37,640 nt of DNA. Origin: Rikenellaceae bacterium (lineage in GTDB: Bacteria; Bacteroidota; Bacteroidia; Bacteroidales; Rikenellaceae). The translations under genes and the position numbers were made by a program. Position 1 is the stretch's first letter. Each line of letters opens with the position of its first letter. Location of the stretch: NCBI GenBank assembly GCA_031262465.1, contig JAISHQ010000039.1:1-37640 (forward strand). Reading direction: 5' to 3'. Under the pieces are notes generated by a model. The model did no database searches. It was given only the letters and a program-made list of their open reading frames with translations, and was not told the DNA's origin. Shown here piece by piece: positions 8,663 to 18,884 of this stretch.

Positions 8663-9235
8663 CTATTCGTTGTTAGCGTTTTTTCTGATGTTCTTGAACG
8701 GCAAACCAAAGGCTTTCAGCAGGGCATAAGCCTGCTCATCGCTTTTGGTGTTGGTCACAAAAGTGATCTCCATGCCCAGAATTTGCGAAATCTTGTCGAT
8801 GTCGATTTCCGGGAAGATGATCTGTTCGGTGATGCCGAGCGAGTAGTTTCCGTGTCCGTCGAACTTCTCGTTGATCCCCTTGAAGTCGCGGATGCGCGGC
8901 AAAGATACAACAATTAATCGTTCGAGAAATTCATACATACGATCTTTTCGCAGGGTCACCCGCAAACCGACCGGCATTCCCTTCCGAAGTTTGAAGTTCG
9001 AAATGTCTTTGCGCGAGCGAGTTAGTACGGCTTTTTGGCCGGCGATGTTGGTCAATTCTTCCTGAGCGGTTTCGATCAGTTTTTTGTCCGCAGTCGCTTT
9101 GCCGACCCCTTGGTTGATGACGATTTTTTCCAATTTCGGCACCTGCATGATGCTTTTGTAGCCGAATTCTTTCATCAGTGCCGGAATAATCTCCTCCCGG
9201 TACTTGGTTTTCATTGAAGGTGTGTATGTTGCCAT
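8663..9235 (-). CDS. rplE: 50S ribosomal protein L5
   Basis: Binds 5S rRNA and touches the P-site tRNA (190 aa, slightly longer than the usual 179-183). [38 protein letters not shown] and the C-terminal [11 protein letters not shown] are conserved. Its ATG overlaps the rplX stop by one base (TAATG), so the two are translationally coupled; AGGAG lies 8 nt upstream inside rplX. Confidence 0.97.
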   Translation of the reverse strand: MATYTPSMKTKYREEIIPALMKEFGYKSIMQVPKLEKIVINQGVGKATADKKLIETAQEELTNIAGQKAVLTRSRKDISNFKLRKGMPVGLRVTLRKDRMYEFLERLIVVSLPRIRDFKGINEKFDGHGNYSLGITEQIIFPEIDIDKISQILGMEITFVTNTKSDEQAYALLKAFGLPFKNIRKNANNE

Positions 9236-9558
9236 TATTTAATCTCCTCCCCTGAACGTTTAGCGTAACGAACTATTTTACCTTGGTCGTTCTGACGGCG
9301 GCCGACCCGGGTGGGTTGCCCCGATTTCGGATCGATCAGTTGCAGATTCGAGATGTGGATCGGAGCCTCTTGCTCGATGATACCACCCTGAGGATGTGCG
9401 GCGTTGGGTTTGGTGTGTTTTTTCACCAGATTGACACCTTCCACGATCGCGCGGCTTTTGTCTGTCCGGATTTCCATCACCTTGCCTTCGGAGCCTTTGT
9501 TGTCTCCGGCAATTACCCGTACCGTATCCCCCTTCTTAATGTGTAATTTTACTGACAT
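9235..9558 (-). CDS. rplX: 50S ribosomal protein L24
   Basis: Assembly-initiator protein of the 50S subunit (107 aa). The KOW motif is at the N-terminus: [22 protein letters not shown] in short form; [20 protein letters not shown] follows. It overlaps the rplE start by one base and lies 18 bp downstream of rplN. Confidence 0.97.
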   Translation of the reverse strand: MSVKLHIKKGDTVRVIAGDNKGSEGKVMEIRTDKSRAIVEGVNLVKKHTKPNAAHPQGGIIEQEAPIHISNLQLIDPKSGQPTRVGRRQNDQGKIVRYAKRSGEEIK

Positions 9559-9576
9559 CGTTGTGAATTTTTGAGA

Positions 9577-9942
9577 TTACAGTACTTCGGGAGCCAGTGA
9601 GACGATCTTCATGTACGAGTCGCGCAACTCACGGGCAACGGGGCCGAAGATGCGCGTACCGCGCATTTCGCCAGCGTTGTTGAGCAACACCACGGCATTG
9701 TCGTCGAACCGGATATACGAACCGTCGGGACGGCGTATCTCCTTTTTCACACGTACTACGACCGCCTTCGAGACGGTTCCTTTTTTCATATCGCCCGAGG
9801 GAGTAGCGCTCTTCACAGCCACTACCACTTTATCGCCGATGGATGCGTACCGCTTGCGCGTACCACCCAATACCCGGATACAAAGGACTTCCTTTGCGCC
9901 GCTGTTGTCGGCTACGGACATTCTGCTTTCCTGTTGTAACAT
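9577..9942 (-). CDS. rplN: 50S ribosomal protein L14
   Basis: Conserved 50S interface protein forming bridges to 16S rRNA and binding the silencing factor RsfS (121 aa). [19 protein letters not shown] and the C-terminal [18 protein letters not shown] are near-consensus. Starts 2 bp after the rpsQ stop, implying coupled translation. Confidence 0.98.
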   Translation of the reverse strand: MLQQESRMSVADNSGAKEVLCIRVLGGTRKRYASIGDKVVVAVKSATPSGDMKKGTVSKAVVVRVKKEIRRPDGSYIRFDDNAVVLLNNAGEMRGTRIFGPVARELRDSYMKIVSLAPEVL

Positions 9943-9944
9943 GA

Positions 9945-10199
9945 CTATTTAGCTCTTTCTATGATTTCTACTACCCGCCAACGTTTGGTTTTGCTGAGCG
10001 GCCGGGTTTCACTGATCTTCACCGTATCGCCGGGGTTGCAATCGTTTGTCTCGTCGTGAGCCACAAACTTGGTCGTCTTGTTGACGAATTTGCCGTAGAT
10101 CGGATGTTTCACCTTTCTTTTGACAGCCACCGTGATGGATTTTTCCATCTTGTTGCTCACAACCACCCCGATTCTTTCTTTTCTGAGATTTCTTTCCAT
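9945..10199 (-). CDS. rpsQ: 30S ribosomal protein S17
   Basis: OB-fold 16S rRNA-binding protein (84 aa). [39 protein letters not shown] and the terminal [16 protein letters not shown] match the family through its whole length. Between rpmC (12 bp) and rplN (2 bp). Confidence 0.97.
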   Translation of the reverse strand: MERNLRKERIGVVVSNKMEKSITVAVKRKVKHPIYGKFVNKTTKFVAHDETNDCNPGDTVKISETRPLSKTKRWRVVEIIERAK

Positions 10200-10211
10200 G
10201 GGGATTTCAGA

Positions 10212-10403
10212 TTATTGGTTTTGCTTTTCTGCCAATATGGTCATCATACGGGCAATGTCCCGGCGTGCTTTCCGGATCGTGGTAGGATTTTCTACCGGTG
10301 AAACCGCGTGGTTCAGTTTCAGGCTCTGCAAGCTGGCCTTTTCAGCCTCGATGCGTTCCTGAAGATCCGCTACGGAGAGTTCTCTTATTTCTACTGTTTT
10401 CAT
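10212..10403 (-). CDS. rpmC: 50S ribosomal protein L29
   Basis: Small helical hairpin protein near the tunnel exit and the trigger factor/SRP docking site (63 aa). MKTVEIRELSVADLQERIE and the C-terminal NPTTIRKARRDIARMMTIL are typical L29. It is 8 bp after rplP and 12 bp before rpsQ. Confidence 0.97.
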   Translation of the reverse strand: MKTVEIRELSVADLQERIEAEKASLQSLKLNHAVSPVENPTTIRKARRDIARMMTILAEKQNQ

Positions 10404-10411
10404 GGCGTCCG

Positions 10412-10840
10412 TTAGATTTGAGTTTCAGTGAAATCCCGGCGGATGATGAATTTGGTCTTCACGGGAAGTTTTTGCGCTCCCAAGCGCAGGGCTTCCTGTG
10501 CCACTTCGAAAGGTACCCCTTCCGCTTCAAAGAGAATACGTCCGGGCGTTACGGGAGCCACGAAGCCTTCCGGAGCCCCTTTCCCTTTACCCATACGTAC
10601 TTCGGCCGGTTTTTTGGTGATCGGCTTGTCCGGGAAAATCCGGATCCACAGCTGACCTTCACGTTTCATATGACGGACGATCGCCTGACGGGCCGCCTCG
10701 ATCTGGCGACCGGTGATCCAGGCGGGTTCCAGCGTCTTGATGGCGAAGGAACCGAATGCAAGCTGGTTTCCGCGTTGGGCATTGCCCTTCATGCGGCCTT
10801 TTTGCATTCTTCTGAATTTGGTCTTTTTCGGTTGTAACAT
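10412..10840 (-). CDS. rplP: 50S ribosomal protein L16
   Basis: Organises the A-site architecture of the 50S subunit (142 aa). [39 protein letters not shown], and the basic loop [20 protein letters not shown] with the residues that approach the peptidyl-transferase centre are all present. 30 bp downstream of rpsC. Confidence 0.97.
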   Translation of the reverse strand: MLQPKKTKFRRMQKGRMKGNAQRGNQLAFGSFAIKTLEPAWITGRQIEAARQAIVRHMKREGQLWIRIFPDKPITKKPAEVRMGKGKGAPEGFVAPVTPGRILFEAEGVPFEVAQEALRLGAQKLPVKTKFIIRRDFTETQI

Positions 10841-10870
10841 GATTTGTTTCCTTTAAAGAGTCCTTTACAC

Positions 10871-11689
10871 TTACTTTCTTCCTTGACCGCCAGCTGAAGG
10901 ACGACGAGGACGGTCGCCACCTCGGCGATCACCATCCCGGCCACCACGGTCGCCACGGCCACCGCGACGGTCGTCGCGACGATCGCCACGCTCACCGCGT
11001 TCACGGCCTGCGCCGCTTGCCGCTGCATGAGCACCGGTCGAAGGCAGTTCGAAAATGTCGCGTTTGCCATACACCTCGCCGTTGCAAATCCAGACTTTGA
11101 TGCCCAGGATTCCCACTTTGGTCAAGGCCTCAGCCAAGTTATAGTCCACGTCCGCACGGAAGGTGTGCAAGGGAATACGTCCCTCTTTGTACATCTCCGA
11201 GCGAGCCATTTCGGCTCCGCCTACCCGACCCGAGATCATCACTTTGATCCCTTCGGCCCCCATGCGCATGGTCGATGCGATGGTGGTTTTCACCGCGCGG
11301 CGGTAAGAAATGCGGCCTTCGATCTGACGGGCAATATTATTGCTCACGATAACGGCGTCGAGTTCGGGCCTCTTTACTTCGAAAATATTGATCTGTACAT
11401 CCTTGCGGGTCAGTCCCTTCAGCTCTTCCTTCAGTTTGTCGACTTCCTGGCCACCCTTGCCGATGATGATCCCCGGGCGGGCGGTGCTGATGGTGACGGT
11501 CACCAATTTGAGTGTACGTTCGATAATGATTTTAGAGATGCTCGCTTTGGCCAAACGGGCATTCAGATACTGGCGTATCTTAGCGTCTTCCAACAGTTTG
11601 GCGGAGAAGTCTTTCCCACCGTACCAGTTAGAGTCCCAGCCGCGGATGATACCCAACCGGTTCGAAATCGGATTAGTTTTCTGTCCCAT
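10871..11689 (-). CDS. rpsC: 30S ribosomal protein S3 with Arg/Gly/Asp-rich C-terminal tail
   Basis: 30S protein lining the mRNA entry channel with S4 and S5 (272 aa; E. coli S3 is 233). [20 protein letters not shown], the KH domain with [20 protein letters not shown] (about residues 70-90) and [20 protein letters not shown] are conserved. After about residue 220 the protein runs into a tail of repeated RG, RD and GGRD units such as [14 protein letters not shown], ending PSAGGQGRK. The tail is highly basic and probably disordered. The gene starts inside rplV (17-bp overlap). Confidence 0.96.
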   Translation of the reverse strand: MGQKTNPISNRLGIIRGWDSNWYGGKDFSAKLLEDAKIRQYLNARLAKASISKIIIERTLKLVTVTISTARPGIIIGKGGQEVDKLKEELKGLTRKDVQINIFEVKRPELDAVIVSNNIARQIEGRISYRRAVKTTIASTMRMGAEGIKVMISGRVGGAEMARSEMYKEGRIPLHTFRADVDYNLAEALTKVGILGIKVWICNGEVYGKRDIFELPSTGAHAAASGAGRERGERGDRRDDRRGGRGDRGGRDGDRRGGDRPRRPSAGGQGRK

Positions 11690-12119
11690 TTGACTCTGCT
11701 TTAGCTTTTGTATTCTTTTCTTTCACTACCAACTTGTCAACGACGATCGTCACGTGGTTCGACCGTTTGCGGATCCGGTGAGCACGCCCTTGGGGAGCGG
11801 CCTGAATCCGTTTGAGCATACGCGCGCTGTCGACATACACTTGGCTTACGCACAGCGTGTTGTCTTCCAGACGCTCGCCTTCGTTTTTGGCTACCCAGTT
11901 GGCGATCGCCGACTTGAGCAGTTTTTCCATCCGGATCGAGGCGTCCTGTTTCGAGTAACGCAGGATACCTAACGCGCGGTTTACCTCCACGCCACGGATG
12001 TTATCGGCCATCAACCGCATTTTGCGGGGCGAGGTGGGGCAGTCGCGCAGGATAGCAATCGCTACCTGCTTCTTTTCTGCCTTCATCCTCTCGGCTCTTT
12101 CGTGTTTTCTTGCACCCAT
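11673..12119 (-). CDS. rplV: 50S ribosomal protein L22
   Basis: Exit-tunnel protein whose long beta hairpin, with L4, forms the tunnel constriction (148 aa; typical 110-120). The core [33 protein letters not shown] and the hairpin [16 protein letters not shown] are intact. Extra length comes from a charged N-terminus ([18 protein letters not shown]) and a polar C-terminal tail. Its end overlaps the rpsC start by 17 bp. Confidence 0.96.
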   Translation of the reverse strand: MGARKHERAERMKAEKKQVAIAILRDCPTSPRKMRLMADNIRGVEVNRALGILRYSKQDASIRMEKLLKSAIANWVAKNEGERLEDNTLCVSQVYVDSARMLKRIQAAPQGRAHRIRKRSNHVTIVVDKLVVKEKNTKAKAESNGTEN

Positions 12120-12148
12120 TTATTCAAGTACTTTTGAATTTTTACCTA

Positions 12149-12418
12149 CTATTTTTTCCTGTTTCCGGCGTGGCCACGGAAGTTGCGTGTCGGCGCAAAT
12201 TCGCCCAACTTATGACCCACCATGTTCTCGGTGACGTACACCGGGATGAACTTGTTGCCGTTGTGCACCGCGATGGTGTGTCCGACAAAGTCCGGCGAGA
12301 TCATACTTGCGCGCGACCAGGTTTTAATGACCGACTTCTTGCCCCCTTCGTTCTGGGCAAGAACTCTCGATTCCAGCTTCGGCTCGATATAGGGTCCTTT
12401 TTTTAATGAACGGCTCAT
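12149..12418 (-). CDS. rpsS: 30S ribosomal protein S19
   Basis: 30S head protein that contacts S13 and the A-site finger (89 aa). [40 protein letters not shown] and the C-terminal [18 protein letters not shown] are near-consensus. Between rplB (20 bp) and rplV (29 bp). Confidence 0.98.
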   Translation of the reverse strand: MSRSLKKGPYIEPKLESRVLAQNEGGKKSVIKTWSRASMISPDFVGHTIAVHNGNKFIPVYVTENMVGHKLGEFAPTRNFRGHAGNRKK

Positions 12419-12438
12419 AAGCTACCTTTTTAAACTGA

Positions 12439-13266
12439 TTAACGTTTCTTTTTGGCCTTGGAGACGATGAACTGCGTCGAAGCCTTCTTCGGTTTCCGAG
12501 TCTTGTAGCCCTTAGCCAACAAGCCTTTGCGCGAACGCGGGTGTCCCCCCGACGAACGGCCTTCACCACCACCCATCGGGTGATCGACCGGGTTCATGGC
12601 TACACCACGGTTGCGCGGACGGCGTCCCAACCAGCGTTTACGTCCCGCCTTGCCGTGAGACTCGAGACTGTGGTCCGGATTGGATACCACGCCGATGGTG
12701 GCCTTGCAATTGACAAGCACCATGCGAGTTTCACCCGAGGGGAGTTTAATGATAGCGTATTTACCTTCACGAGCCAACAGCTGTGCGTAGGTACCGGCAC
12801 TGCGCGCCATGACAGCGCCCTGTCCGGGGTAGAGTTCAATGTTATGCACGACGGTACCGAGCGGAATCTCCGACAGGAAGAGCGTGTTGCCAACTTCCGG
12901 AGCGACGCCTGCACCGCTTTCGATCTTTTGTCCCACCTTCAGGCCGTTCGGAGCCACGATGTACCGTTTTTCGCCGTCGCCGTAGATCACCAGCGCGATA
13001 CGAGCCGAACGATTCGGATCGTACTCGATGCTTTTTACGGTCGCTTCGCCCGCTTTTTCGCGTTTGAAGTCGACGATGCGATACATTTGTTTGTGACCGC
13101 CTCCGAGGTAACGCATGGTCATCTTACCGGAGCTGTTGCGGCCGCCCGAATGCTTCTTGGGTTCGAGGAGCGATTTTTCGGGGATCGACGTTGTAATATC
13201 GTCAAAGGTGCCAACCACTTTGTGGCGGGTACCCGGTGTCATGGGTTTAAATTTTCTTACTGCCAT
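12439..13266 (-). CDS. rplB: 50S ribosomal protein L2
   Basis: Largest conserved 50S protein, needed for subunit joining and peptidyl transfer (275 aa). [19 protein letters not shown], the SH3-like barrel, and [20 protein letters not shown] with the conserved histidine close to the peptidyl-transferase centre are all visible. The basic C-terminus reaches into 23S rRNA. rplW lies 5 bp upstream. Confidence 0.98.
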   Translation of the reverse strand: MAVRKFKPMTPGTRHKVVGTFDDITTSIPEKSLLEPKKHSGGRNSSGKMTMRYLGGGHKQMYRIVDFKREKAGEATVKSIEYDPNRSARIALVIYGDGEKRYIVAPNGLKVGQKIESGAGVAPEVGNTLFLSEIPLGTVVHNIELYPGQGAVMARSAGTYAQLLAREGKYAIIKLPSGETRMVLVNCKATIGVVSNPDHSLESHGKAGRKRWLGRRPRNRGVAMNPVDHPMGGGEGRSSGGHPRSRKGLLAKGYKTRKPKKASTQFIVSKAKKKR

Positions 13267-13271
13267 AGCGC

Positions 13272-13562
13272 TTAGATATTACCGTAAAAATCAATCAAAT
13301 CCCCCTCTTTCAGGGTAACAATCGCTTTTTTGAAGTGGTTTGAACGACCGGTGAGCATCCCCGCCTTCGTGTAACGGCTTCTGACTTTGCCGTTGTAGTT
13401 GATCGTGTTCACATCGGTCACCACCACGTTGTAAGCCGCTTCCACCGCATCCTTAATCTGGAGTTTGTTGGCGCGCGGATCAACGATAAAACCGTAACGG
13501 TTCAGCTTCTCGCCCTGAGCCGTCATTTTCTCGGTTAATACTGGCTTAATAATCATATTCAT
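13272..13562 (-). CDS. rplW: 50S ribosomal protein L23
   Basis: Exit-site protein that docks trigger factor and SRP (96 aa). [40 protein letters not shown] and [17 protein letters not shown] match Bacteroidota L23 end to end. The ATG at 13562 is preferred over the internal one two codons later because it fits the family N-terminus. Between rplD (14 bp) and rplB (5 bp). Confidence 0.97.
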   Translation of the reverse strand: MNMIIKPVLTEKMTAQGEKLNRYGFIVDPRANKLQIKDAVEAAYNVVVTDVNTINYNGKVRSRYTKAGMLTGRSNHFKKAIVTLKEGDLIDFYGNI

Positions 13563-13576
13563 CGTTTCGTTTTTTC

Positions 13577-14206
13577 TTAGATTCCGAACATTTGGTTGAG
13601 TTCGCCGATGGCGTTCTCAGTCATCAGAATCGTTCCGGCGTTCATCACATCATACGTGTTGACGTTCTGGGCGATGGTTACCTTCACATTCTTGAGGTTG
13701 CGCGCGGACAAAGAGATCGACGGGTTGGATTCGGGAAGAACCAACAGGATTTTTTTGTCGCTCAGTTTCAAGCTGTTCGTTACGTTGAGGAACGATTTGG
13801 TTTTTGGTGTCTCAAAGCCGAACTCTTCAACGATCAGGATGTTAGCCTCTTTCGCCTTGTAGGTCAACGCGCTCTTGCGGGCGAGTTGTTTCAGCTTTTT
13901 GTTGAGTTTGAAACCATAATCGCGCGGAACCGGGCCGAATACGCGCCCACCACCCACGAAGAGCGGCGATTTGAGGCTACCCGCACGGGCACCGCCTGTT
14001 CCTTTTTGTCGTTTGATTTTTTTGGTCGAGCCGGCCACTTCGCCGCGCTGTTTCGACTTGTGGGTACCCTGCCGTTGGTTGGCCAAGTACTGCTTTACGT
14101 CGAGCCAGATCGCGTGGTCGTTGGGTTCAACACCGAAGATCGCATCGTTAAGGGTCGCCATCCGTCCGGTTTCGCCGCCTGTAATGTTCAATACTGCTAA
14201 TTCCAT
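13577..14206 (-). CDS. rplD: 50S ribosomal protein L4
   Basis: 50S protein whose long loop forms the tunnel constriction with L22 (209 aa). The loop region [19 protein letters not shown] and [20 protein letters not shown] is intact. In E. coli L4 is also the autogenous repressor of the S10 operon, binding a leader ahead of rpsJ. Here the large candidate leader lies instead just upstream of rplC, the gene before this one, which makes L4 one plausible ligand (inference). Confidence 0.97.
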   Translation of the reverse strand: MELAVLNITGGETGRMATLNDAIFGVEPNDHAIWLDVKQYLANQRQGTHKSKQRGEVAGSTKKIKRQKGTGGARAGSLKSPLFVGGGRVFGPVPRDYGFKLNKKLKQLARKSALTYKAKEANILIVEEFGFETPKTKSFLNVTNSLKLSDKKILLVLPESNPSISLSARNLKNVKVTIAQNVNTYDVMNAGTILMTENAIGELNQMFGI

Positions 14207-14208
14207 GA

Positions 14209-14826
14209 CTAATTTTCGATTAATAAGTAAGACCCTTTCGCTCCCGGGATCGACCCTTTGACTAAGAGCAGGTTGCTCTCCGGGAACTTTTTCAATACTC
14301 TCAGGTTCATCACTTTGACCTGCTCACCGCCCATGCGGCCACCCAGCTTCTTGCCCCGGAATACGCGGGAAGGATACGAGGAGGCACCCAATGAACCCGG
14401 TGCGCGCAGGCGGTTGTGTTGACCGTGTGTTTGACCACCCACACCGGCGAATCCGTGACGTTTGACAACCCCCTGAAAGCCTTTCCCTTTCGAGATGCCG
14501 GTCACGTCAACCCAGTCGTCGTCGGCAAAGATGTCGACCGTGATGATGTCTCCCAAGTTAAATTCTTGTTCAAACGATTTGAATTCAGCCACTTTCGCCT
14601 TGGGTGTGGTGCCCGCTTTCTTAAAATGCCCCACTAAGGGCATACCGGCTGTTTTCTCCTTTTTCTCGCCATAGGCAATTTGAACCGAAGCGTAGCCATC
14701 TTTCTCTACGGTTTTCACTTGCGTAACGACACAGGGACCGGCTTCAATAACAGTGCATGGGATGTTTTTCCCCTCAACACTGAAAACGGAAGTCATTCCG
14801 ATTTTTTTTCCAATAAGTCCTGACAT
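14209..14826 (-). CDS. rplC: 50S ribosomal protein L3
   Basis: Early-assembly 50S protein with an extension reaching the peptidyl-transferase centre (205 aa). [39 protein letters not shown] and [20 protein letters not shown] identify it. It is followed closely by rplD (2 bp) but separated from rpsJ by 422 bp, unlike the usual compact S10 order. Confidence 0.97.
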   Translation of the reverse strand: MSGLIGKKIGMTSVFSVEGKNIPCTVIEAGPCVVTQVKTVEKDGYASVQIAYGEKKEKTAGMPLVGHFKKAGTTPKAKVAEFKSFEQEFNLGDIITVDIFADDDWVDVTGISKGKGFQGVVKRHGFAGVGGQTHGQHNRLRAPGSLGASSYPSRVFRGKKLGGRMGGEQVKVMNLRVLKKFPESNLLLVKGSIPGAKGSYLLIEN

Positions 14827-15248
14827 TGCGTCTAAGTTTACTTAAAATAGTTTGGTAATACGAAGAAGTGCATCACTACGCTGGCGGCTCGATTTCAGAA
14901 GTATCGGCTTCGGAGAGGATTTTCGGAATCCCTCTCCCCCGCGCGACTCTCTTTTTGAGCACAGCCGTTTTTCGCCTTCTTCGGTCGGAGCCTCGTAACA
15001 GGTTTGATGAGCGTGGCCAACGTAGCCTGCCCCCGGCCTTCATCCGGCATCGACCGATTATTTTATTATCGGCGACCCATATCTCGACCCCTTGTACGGG
15101 AACTCCTATGAGTTGAAATTTTCGTTGCGTTTCAGTAACACAAAACGCCGCGACAGCGATTTTCCTTCAGTTTCCTCTCAGTTTCCCCTCTCGGTTCTCC
15201 CTTGATTCCCCCTCAGTTCACCCCTCTCCGGCTTTTTGTGTCCAGCAA
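14827..15248 (-). promoter_or_regulatory. 422-nt untranslated spacer rpsJ-rplC, candidate leader with hairpins
   Basis: No convincing gene lies on either strand. In the operon sense it begins with a purine-rich block of about 11-nt imperfect repeats (15160-15231, listed separately), then hairpins at 15101-15114 (AACTC/GAGTT, 4-nt loop), 15054-15072 (CCGAT/ATCGG, AU-rich loop) and 14913-14936 (GAGAGG/CCTCTC, continued by a G-U pair on the transcribed strand). No clear TAnnTTTG promoter box was found in it. Position just ahead of rplC-rplD suggests an autoregulatory leader (inference). Confidence 0.45.
15160..15231 (-). repeat. Five imperfect direct repeats of about 11 nt, purine-rich on the sense strand
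   Basis: On the plus strand, units beginning at 15168, 15179, 15192, 15203 and 15214 read CAGTTTCCTCT, CAGTTTCCCCTCT, CGGTTCTCCCT, TGATTCCCCCT and CAGTTCACCCCTCT. Spacing is 11, 13, 11 and 11 nt, about one helical turn. The sense strand is therefore an almost unbroken run of A and G. Repeated protein or antisense contact sites are possible; nothing proves function. Confidence 0.6.
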
Positions 15249-15554
15249 TCAGACTTTGATCTCTACTTCGACCCCGCTCGGGAGTTCCAGCTTCATCAGC
15301 GCGTCGATCGTTTTGGGCGTCGAGCTGTAAATGTCGAGAATGCGTTTGAAGGTCGACAGCTGGAACTGTTCGCGTGACTTCTTGTTCACGAAAGTCGAAC
15401 GGTTCACGGTAAAAATCTTCTTGTTGGTCGGCAGCGGAATAGGCCCGCTGACCACTGCGCCCGTCCCCTTGACGGTCTTCACGATCTTCTCAGCCGACTT
15501 GTCGACCAGCGAGTGGTCGAACGATTTGAGTTTGATTCTTATTTTTTGACTCAT
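15249..15554 (-). CDS. rpsJ: 30S ribosomal protein S10
   Basis: 30S head protein, also the NusE subunit of transcription antitermination complexes (101 aa). [40 protein letters not shown] and [13 protein letters not shown] are diagnostic. The frame is open 6 codons upstream (MHKQKT), but the ATG at 15554 is the family start. Lies 68 bp after fusA and 422 bp before rplC. Confidence 0.96.
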   Translation of the reverse strand: MSQKIRIKLKSFDHSLVDKSAEKIVKTVKGTGAVVSGPIPLPTNKKIFTVNRSTFVNKKSREQFQLSTFKRILDIYSSTPKTIDALMKLELPSGVEVEIKV

Positions 15555-15622
15555 GGTTTTTTGTTTATGCACAGCGGGTTCGGCTTTCGGAGAACCTTAT
15601 GCGAAAAAACGTCATTTTACTA

Positions 15623-17734
15623 TTATTCGAGGTCTTTGTTCTTGTGGCCCGATTTCTCGATCACATCTTTAGCGATGTTGTCCGAAACCCGTTCAAAGTT
15701 GGAGAACTCCATCGAGGAGGTCGCCCGCCCGGAAGAGATCGTGCGCAAAACGGTCACATAACCGAACATTTCCGAGAGCGGCACTTTGGCTTTGACCACA
15801 CGGGCATTGCCTTTGGACTCCATGCCGTTGACCTGTCCGCGACGCTTGTTCAGGTCGCCGATGATGTCACCCATGCTCTCTTCGGGTGTCACCACTTCAA
15901 CAGACATGACCGGTTCCATAATCACCGAGCCGGCTTTCGGAGCCGCGTGGCGGAAGCCGTTGCGGGCAGCGATCTCGAACGAGAGCTGATCGGAGTCGAC
16001 CGGGTGGAACGAACCGTCCTTCAGGGTCACCTTCATGCTGTCGATCGTGTATCCAGCCAGCGCACCGTTGGCCATCGCGTTCTCGAAACCTTTCTGAACC
16101 GCCGGGATGTACTCTTTGGGAATATTCCCCCCTTTGACCACATCCACGAACTGAAGACCAACCACCCCTTCGTCGGCCGGGCCGAGTTCGAAGATGATGT
16201 CGGCGAATTTCCCGCGACCCCCGGTCTGCTTCTTGAACACCTCGCGGTGTTCGACCGTTTTGGTCAGGGCCTCTTTGTAGTTGACCTGCGGCGCACCCTG
16301 GTTGATCTCCACGCCAAATTCGCGACGCAGGCGGTCAACGATGATGTCCAAGTGAAGCTCGCCCATCCCGCTGATGACGGTCTGTCCCGAATTTTCATCG
16401 GTACGAACCGTAAAGGTCGGGTCTTCTTCGGCGAGTTTACCCAGCGCGATGCCGAGTTTGTCGAGGTCTTTTTGGGTTTTGGGTTCCACGGCCAGACCGA
16501 TCACCGTTTCGGGGAAGGTCATGGCTTCGAGCACGATCGGTGCCTTTTCGTCGCAGAGCGTATCGCCCGTGCGCACATCCTTGAAACCTACCGCACCGCA
16601 GATGTCGCCAGCCTCCAGCGCTTCGACCGGATTCTGTTTGTTGGCGTGCATTTGATAGAGGCGGCTGATGCGCTCTTTTTTACCGGAACGGCTGTTCAGC
16701 ACATACGAACCGGCATCCAACTTGCCCGAATAGGCGCGCACATAAGCCAAACGGCCTACAAACGGGTCGGTCGCAATTTTGAACGCCAGCGCGGCGAACG
16801 GATCGTTTAAGCTCGGGTGACGGATCACTTCCTCGTCGGTGTTGGGGTCGATCCCCACGATCGCCTCTACATCGACAGGCGACGGAAGGAAAGCGATGAT
16901 ATAGTCCAGCAGAAGCTGAACCCCTTTATTTTTGAACGACGTACCGCACAACATCGGGACGATAATCATCTCGTTGGTCGCCTTGCGAATCGCCACCATC
17001 AACTCCTCAACGGTAATTGAGTCGGGGTCTTCGAAGAATTTCTCCATCAACGCATCGTCGATCGAGGCAACCTCCTCGATCAGTTTGTTGCGCCACTCGG
17101 CCACTTCGGCCTTCATGTTGTCGGGAACTTCTTCGTAGGTGAAGTTGTCGCGAACGGTTTTGTCGTCGAAATATTTAATAGCACGGTTGTGTATGAGGTC
17201 AACCAAACCTTCGAATTTGTCTTCGGCGCCGATCGGCAACACCACCGGAAGGGCGGTCGCGCCGAGGCGTTCTTTGATTTGAGCGCAAACGCTGAGGAAG
17301 TCGGCACCCGTGCGGTCCATCTTGTTGACATAACCGATACGCGGAACGTGGTATTTGTCGGCTTGTCTCCAAACGGTTTCGGACTGAGGTTCTACACCGC
17401 CCACCGCGCAGAAGGTTGCCACCGCGCCGTCCAGCACACGCAACGAACGCTCTACCTCAACGGTAAAGTCGACGTGTCCGGGGGTGTCGATGATGTTAAT
17501 CTGATAGGTGTCGTTGTTGTAGTTCCAAAAGGCGGTCGTTGCGGCCGAGGTGATCGTGATCCCCCGTTCCTGCTCCTGCACCATCCAGTCCATCGTCGCC
17601 GCGCCTTCGTGTACCTCGCCGATCTTGTGAGTCTTGCCCGTGTAGAACAGAATCCGTTCGGTCGTGGTGGTCTTCCCGGCGTCGATGTGCGCCATGATAC
17701 CGATATTTCTCGTTAATTTCAGATCTCTTGCCAT
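15623..17734 (-). CDS. fusA: Elongation factor G
   Basis: Ribosomal translocase GTPase, also acting with RRF in recycling (703 aa). G1 AHIDAGKTT (residues 15-23), G3 DTPGHVDF and G4 NKMDR are intact, followed by domains II-V; domain IV includes the translocation region around [20 protein letters not shown] and the C-terminus carries [17 protein letters not shown]. Located in the str order rpsL-rpsG-fusA with 25 bp to rpsG. tuf is not the next gene; rpsJ follows, as in many Bacteroidota. Confidence 0.98.
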   Translation of the reverse strand: MARDLKLTRNIGIMAHIDAGKTTTTERILFYTGKTHKIGEVHEGAATMDWMVQEQERGITITSAATTAFWNYNNDTYQINIIDTPGHVDFTVEVERSLRVLDGAVATFCAVGGVEPQSETVWRQADKYHVPRIGYVNKMDRTGADFLSVCAQIKERLGATALPVVLPIGAEDKFEGLVDLIHNRAIKYFDDKTVRDNFTYEEVPDNMKAEVAEWRNKLIEEVASIDDALMEKFFEDPDSITVEELMVAIRKATNEMIIVPMLCGTSFKNKGVQLLLDYIIAFLPSPVDVEAIVGIDPNTDEEVIRHPSLNDPFAALAFKIATDPFVGRLAYVRAYSGKLDAGSYVLNSRSGKKERISRLYQMHANKQNPVEALEAGDICGAVGFKDVRTGDTLCDEKAPIVLEAMTFPETVIGLAVEPKTQKDLDKLGIALGKLAEEDPTFTVRTDENSGQTVISGMGELHLDIIVDRLRREFGVEINQGAPQVNYKEALTKTVEHREVFKKQTGGRGKFADIIFELGPADEGVVGLQFVDVVKGGNIPKEYIPAVQKGFENAMANGALAGYTIDSMKVTLKDGSFHPVDSDQLSFEIAARNGFRHAAPKAGSVIMEPVMSVEVVTPEESMGDIIGDLNKRRGQVNGMESKGNARVVKAKVPLSEMFGYVTVLRTISSGRATSSMEFSNFERVSDNIAKDVIEKSGHKNKDLE

Positions 17735-17759
17735 GTGTGTCTCTCTCTGTATCCCTCAA

Positions 17760-18236
17760 TTAAAATCTGAAATGTGCGAATGCTTTGTTGGCCTCGGCCA
17801 TGCGGTGCATCTCCTCTTTCCGTTTGAAAGCGGCGCCTTCCTCATTGAACGCGGCCATGATTTCAGCAGCTAACTTTTCGGCCATCGACCGTCCGGCACG
17901 CCGGCGCGAGAACACAACCATGTTCTTCATGCTCAGTGCAATTTTGCGTTCGGGTCTCACCTCGATCGGAACTTGGAAGGTAGCTCCCCCCACGCGGCGC
18001 GATTTTACTTCGACCTGCGGGGTGATGTTTTCAATGGCTTTTTTCCAAATTTCCAGAGGCGCCTTTTCCGCGTCTTTCATCTTCTCGCCTACGATGTCCA
18101 ATGCATCATAAAAGATCGTGTAGGCAATACTCTTCTTACCATCCAGCATCAGGCTATTAACAAACCTGGTCACCAATACGTCGCCGTATTTGGGATCCGG
18201 AAGTAGAATTCGCTTTTTAGGCTTGGCTTTTCTCAT
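17760..18236 (-). CDS. rpsG: 30S ribosomal protein S7
   Basis: Nucleates assembly of the 30S head and contacts E-site tRNA (158 aa). [19 protein letters not shown], the conserved [20 protein letters not shown] and the C-terminal [18 protein letters not shown] match the family. 52 bp after rpsL and 25 bp before fusA. Confidence 0.98.
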   Translation of the reverse strand: MRKAKPKKRILLPDPKYGDVLVTRFVNSLMLDGKKSIAYTIFYDALDIVGEKMKDAEKAPLEIWKKAIENITPQVEVKSRRVGGATFQVPIEVRPERKIALSMKNMVVFSRRRAGRSMAEKLAAEIMAAFNEEGAAFKRKEEMHRMAEANKAFAHFRF

Positions 18237-18288
18237 TGTGTTTTTGTAACTCTAAAAATGGTTTTTTTAATCCGGTTTTTTCTCCGGT

Positions 18289-18693
18289 TTACTTTTTCTT
18301 GGCAGGTGCTCCTGCTTTACCCGCTTTGGGTCGTTTGGTACCGTATTTGGAACGACGCTGATTGCGTTTGTCCACGCCCGAAGCGTCGAGCGCTCCGCGC
18401 ACCAGGTGGTAACGTACCCCCGGAAGGTCTTTTACACGACCGCCGCGTACCAGGACGATCGAGTGTTCCTGCAAGTTGTGGCCTTCCCCCGGGATGTAGG
18501 CATTGATCTCCTTCCCGTTGGTCAGACGCACCCTCGCCACTTTTCGCATAGCCGAGTTCGGCTTCTTGGGGGTTGTCGTGTAAACACGTACACACACCCC
18601 ACGGCGCTGCGGACAGGCATCCAATGCCGGGGCTTTGCTGTTATAGCCCGGCGTAACCCGTCCTTTGCGCACCAATTGTTGAATTGTTGGCAT
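18289..18693 (-). CDS. rpsL: 30S ribosomal protein S12
   Basis: Decoding-centre protein (134 aa). [32 protein letters not shown] and [20 protein letters not shown] are conserved. The two positions where streptomycin-resistance substitutions usually occur both carry the wild-type lysine (K43 in TPKKPNSA and K88 in [12 protein letters not shown]). The tail is basic and Ala-rich ([10 protein letters not shown]). First gene of the cluster, about 50 nt downstream of a good promoter. Confidence 0.98.
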   Translation of the reverse strand: MPTIQQLVRKGRVTPGYNSKAPALDACPQRRGVCVRVYTTTPKKPNSAMRKVARVRLTNGKEINAYIPGEGHNLQEHSIVLVRGGRVKDLPGVRYHLVRGALDASGVDKRNQRRSKYGTKRPKAGKAGAPAKKK

Positions 18694-18741
18694 GTTTAGC
18701 TGCTTCTTTCTTTTTAATTACTACACTTTTAGACAAAATTC

Positions 18742-18777
18742 GGACTGCAAAGATATTTATTTTTTCTTAACGATCAA
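18742..18777 (-). promoter_or_regulatory. Promoter of the str/S10/spc cluster
   Basis: On the minus strand TATCTTTG (18748-18755) is an exact TAnnTTTG -7 box, and TTG (18775-18777) lies 19 bp upstream, the spacing expected for the primary sigma factor of Bacteroidota. This would give a leader of about 50 nt before rpsL. A second -7-like box TATATTTG (18849-18856) lacks a matching upstream element. Confidence 0.7.
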
Positions 18778-18884
18778 CACTTTATCTGCTTTTTTTGAAC
18801 AATAGCGTTGTTTTTCAGCATTTTTGCCCCAATTTCGGCCCGAACAGGCAAATATACCTATTATATAAGGTCTCTTATTTTCTT

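Noticed and set aside
8899-8906. TATCTTTG promoter-like box on the minus strand inside rplE
   Set aside because: Within a conserved coding region, no properly spaced TTG; chance match.
14868-15116. 82-codon plus-strand open frame in the rpsJ-rplC gap
   Set aside because: Runs against the operon, no start signal, composition without coding character; the RNA hairpins explain the conservation better.
15160-15231. Possible CRISPR-like array
   Set aside because: The 11-nt units are degenerate and contiguous with no spacers, and no cas gene is near.
15599-16810. 403-codon plus-strand open frame
   Set aside because: Antisense to the C-terminal half of fusA, which is unquestionable; composition is typical of a shadow frame.
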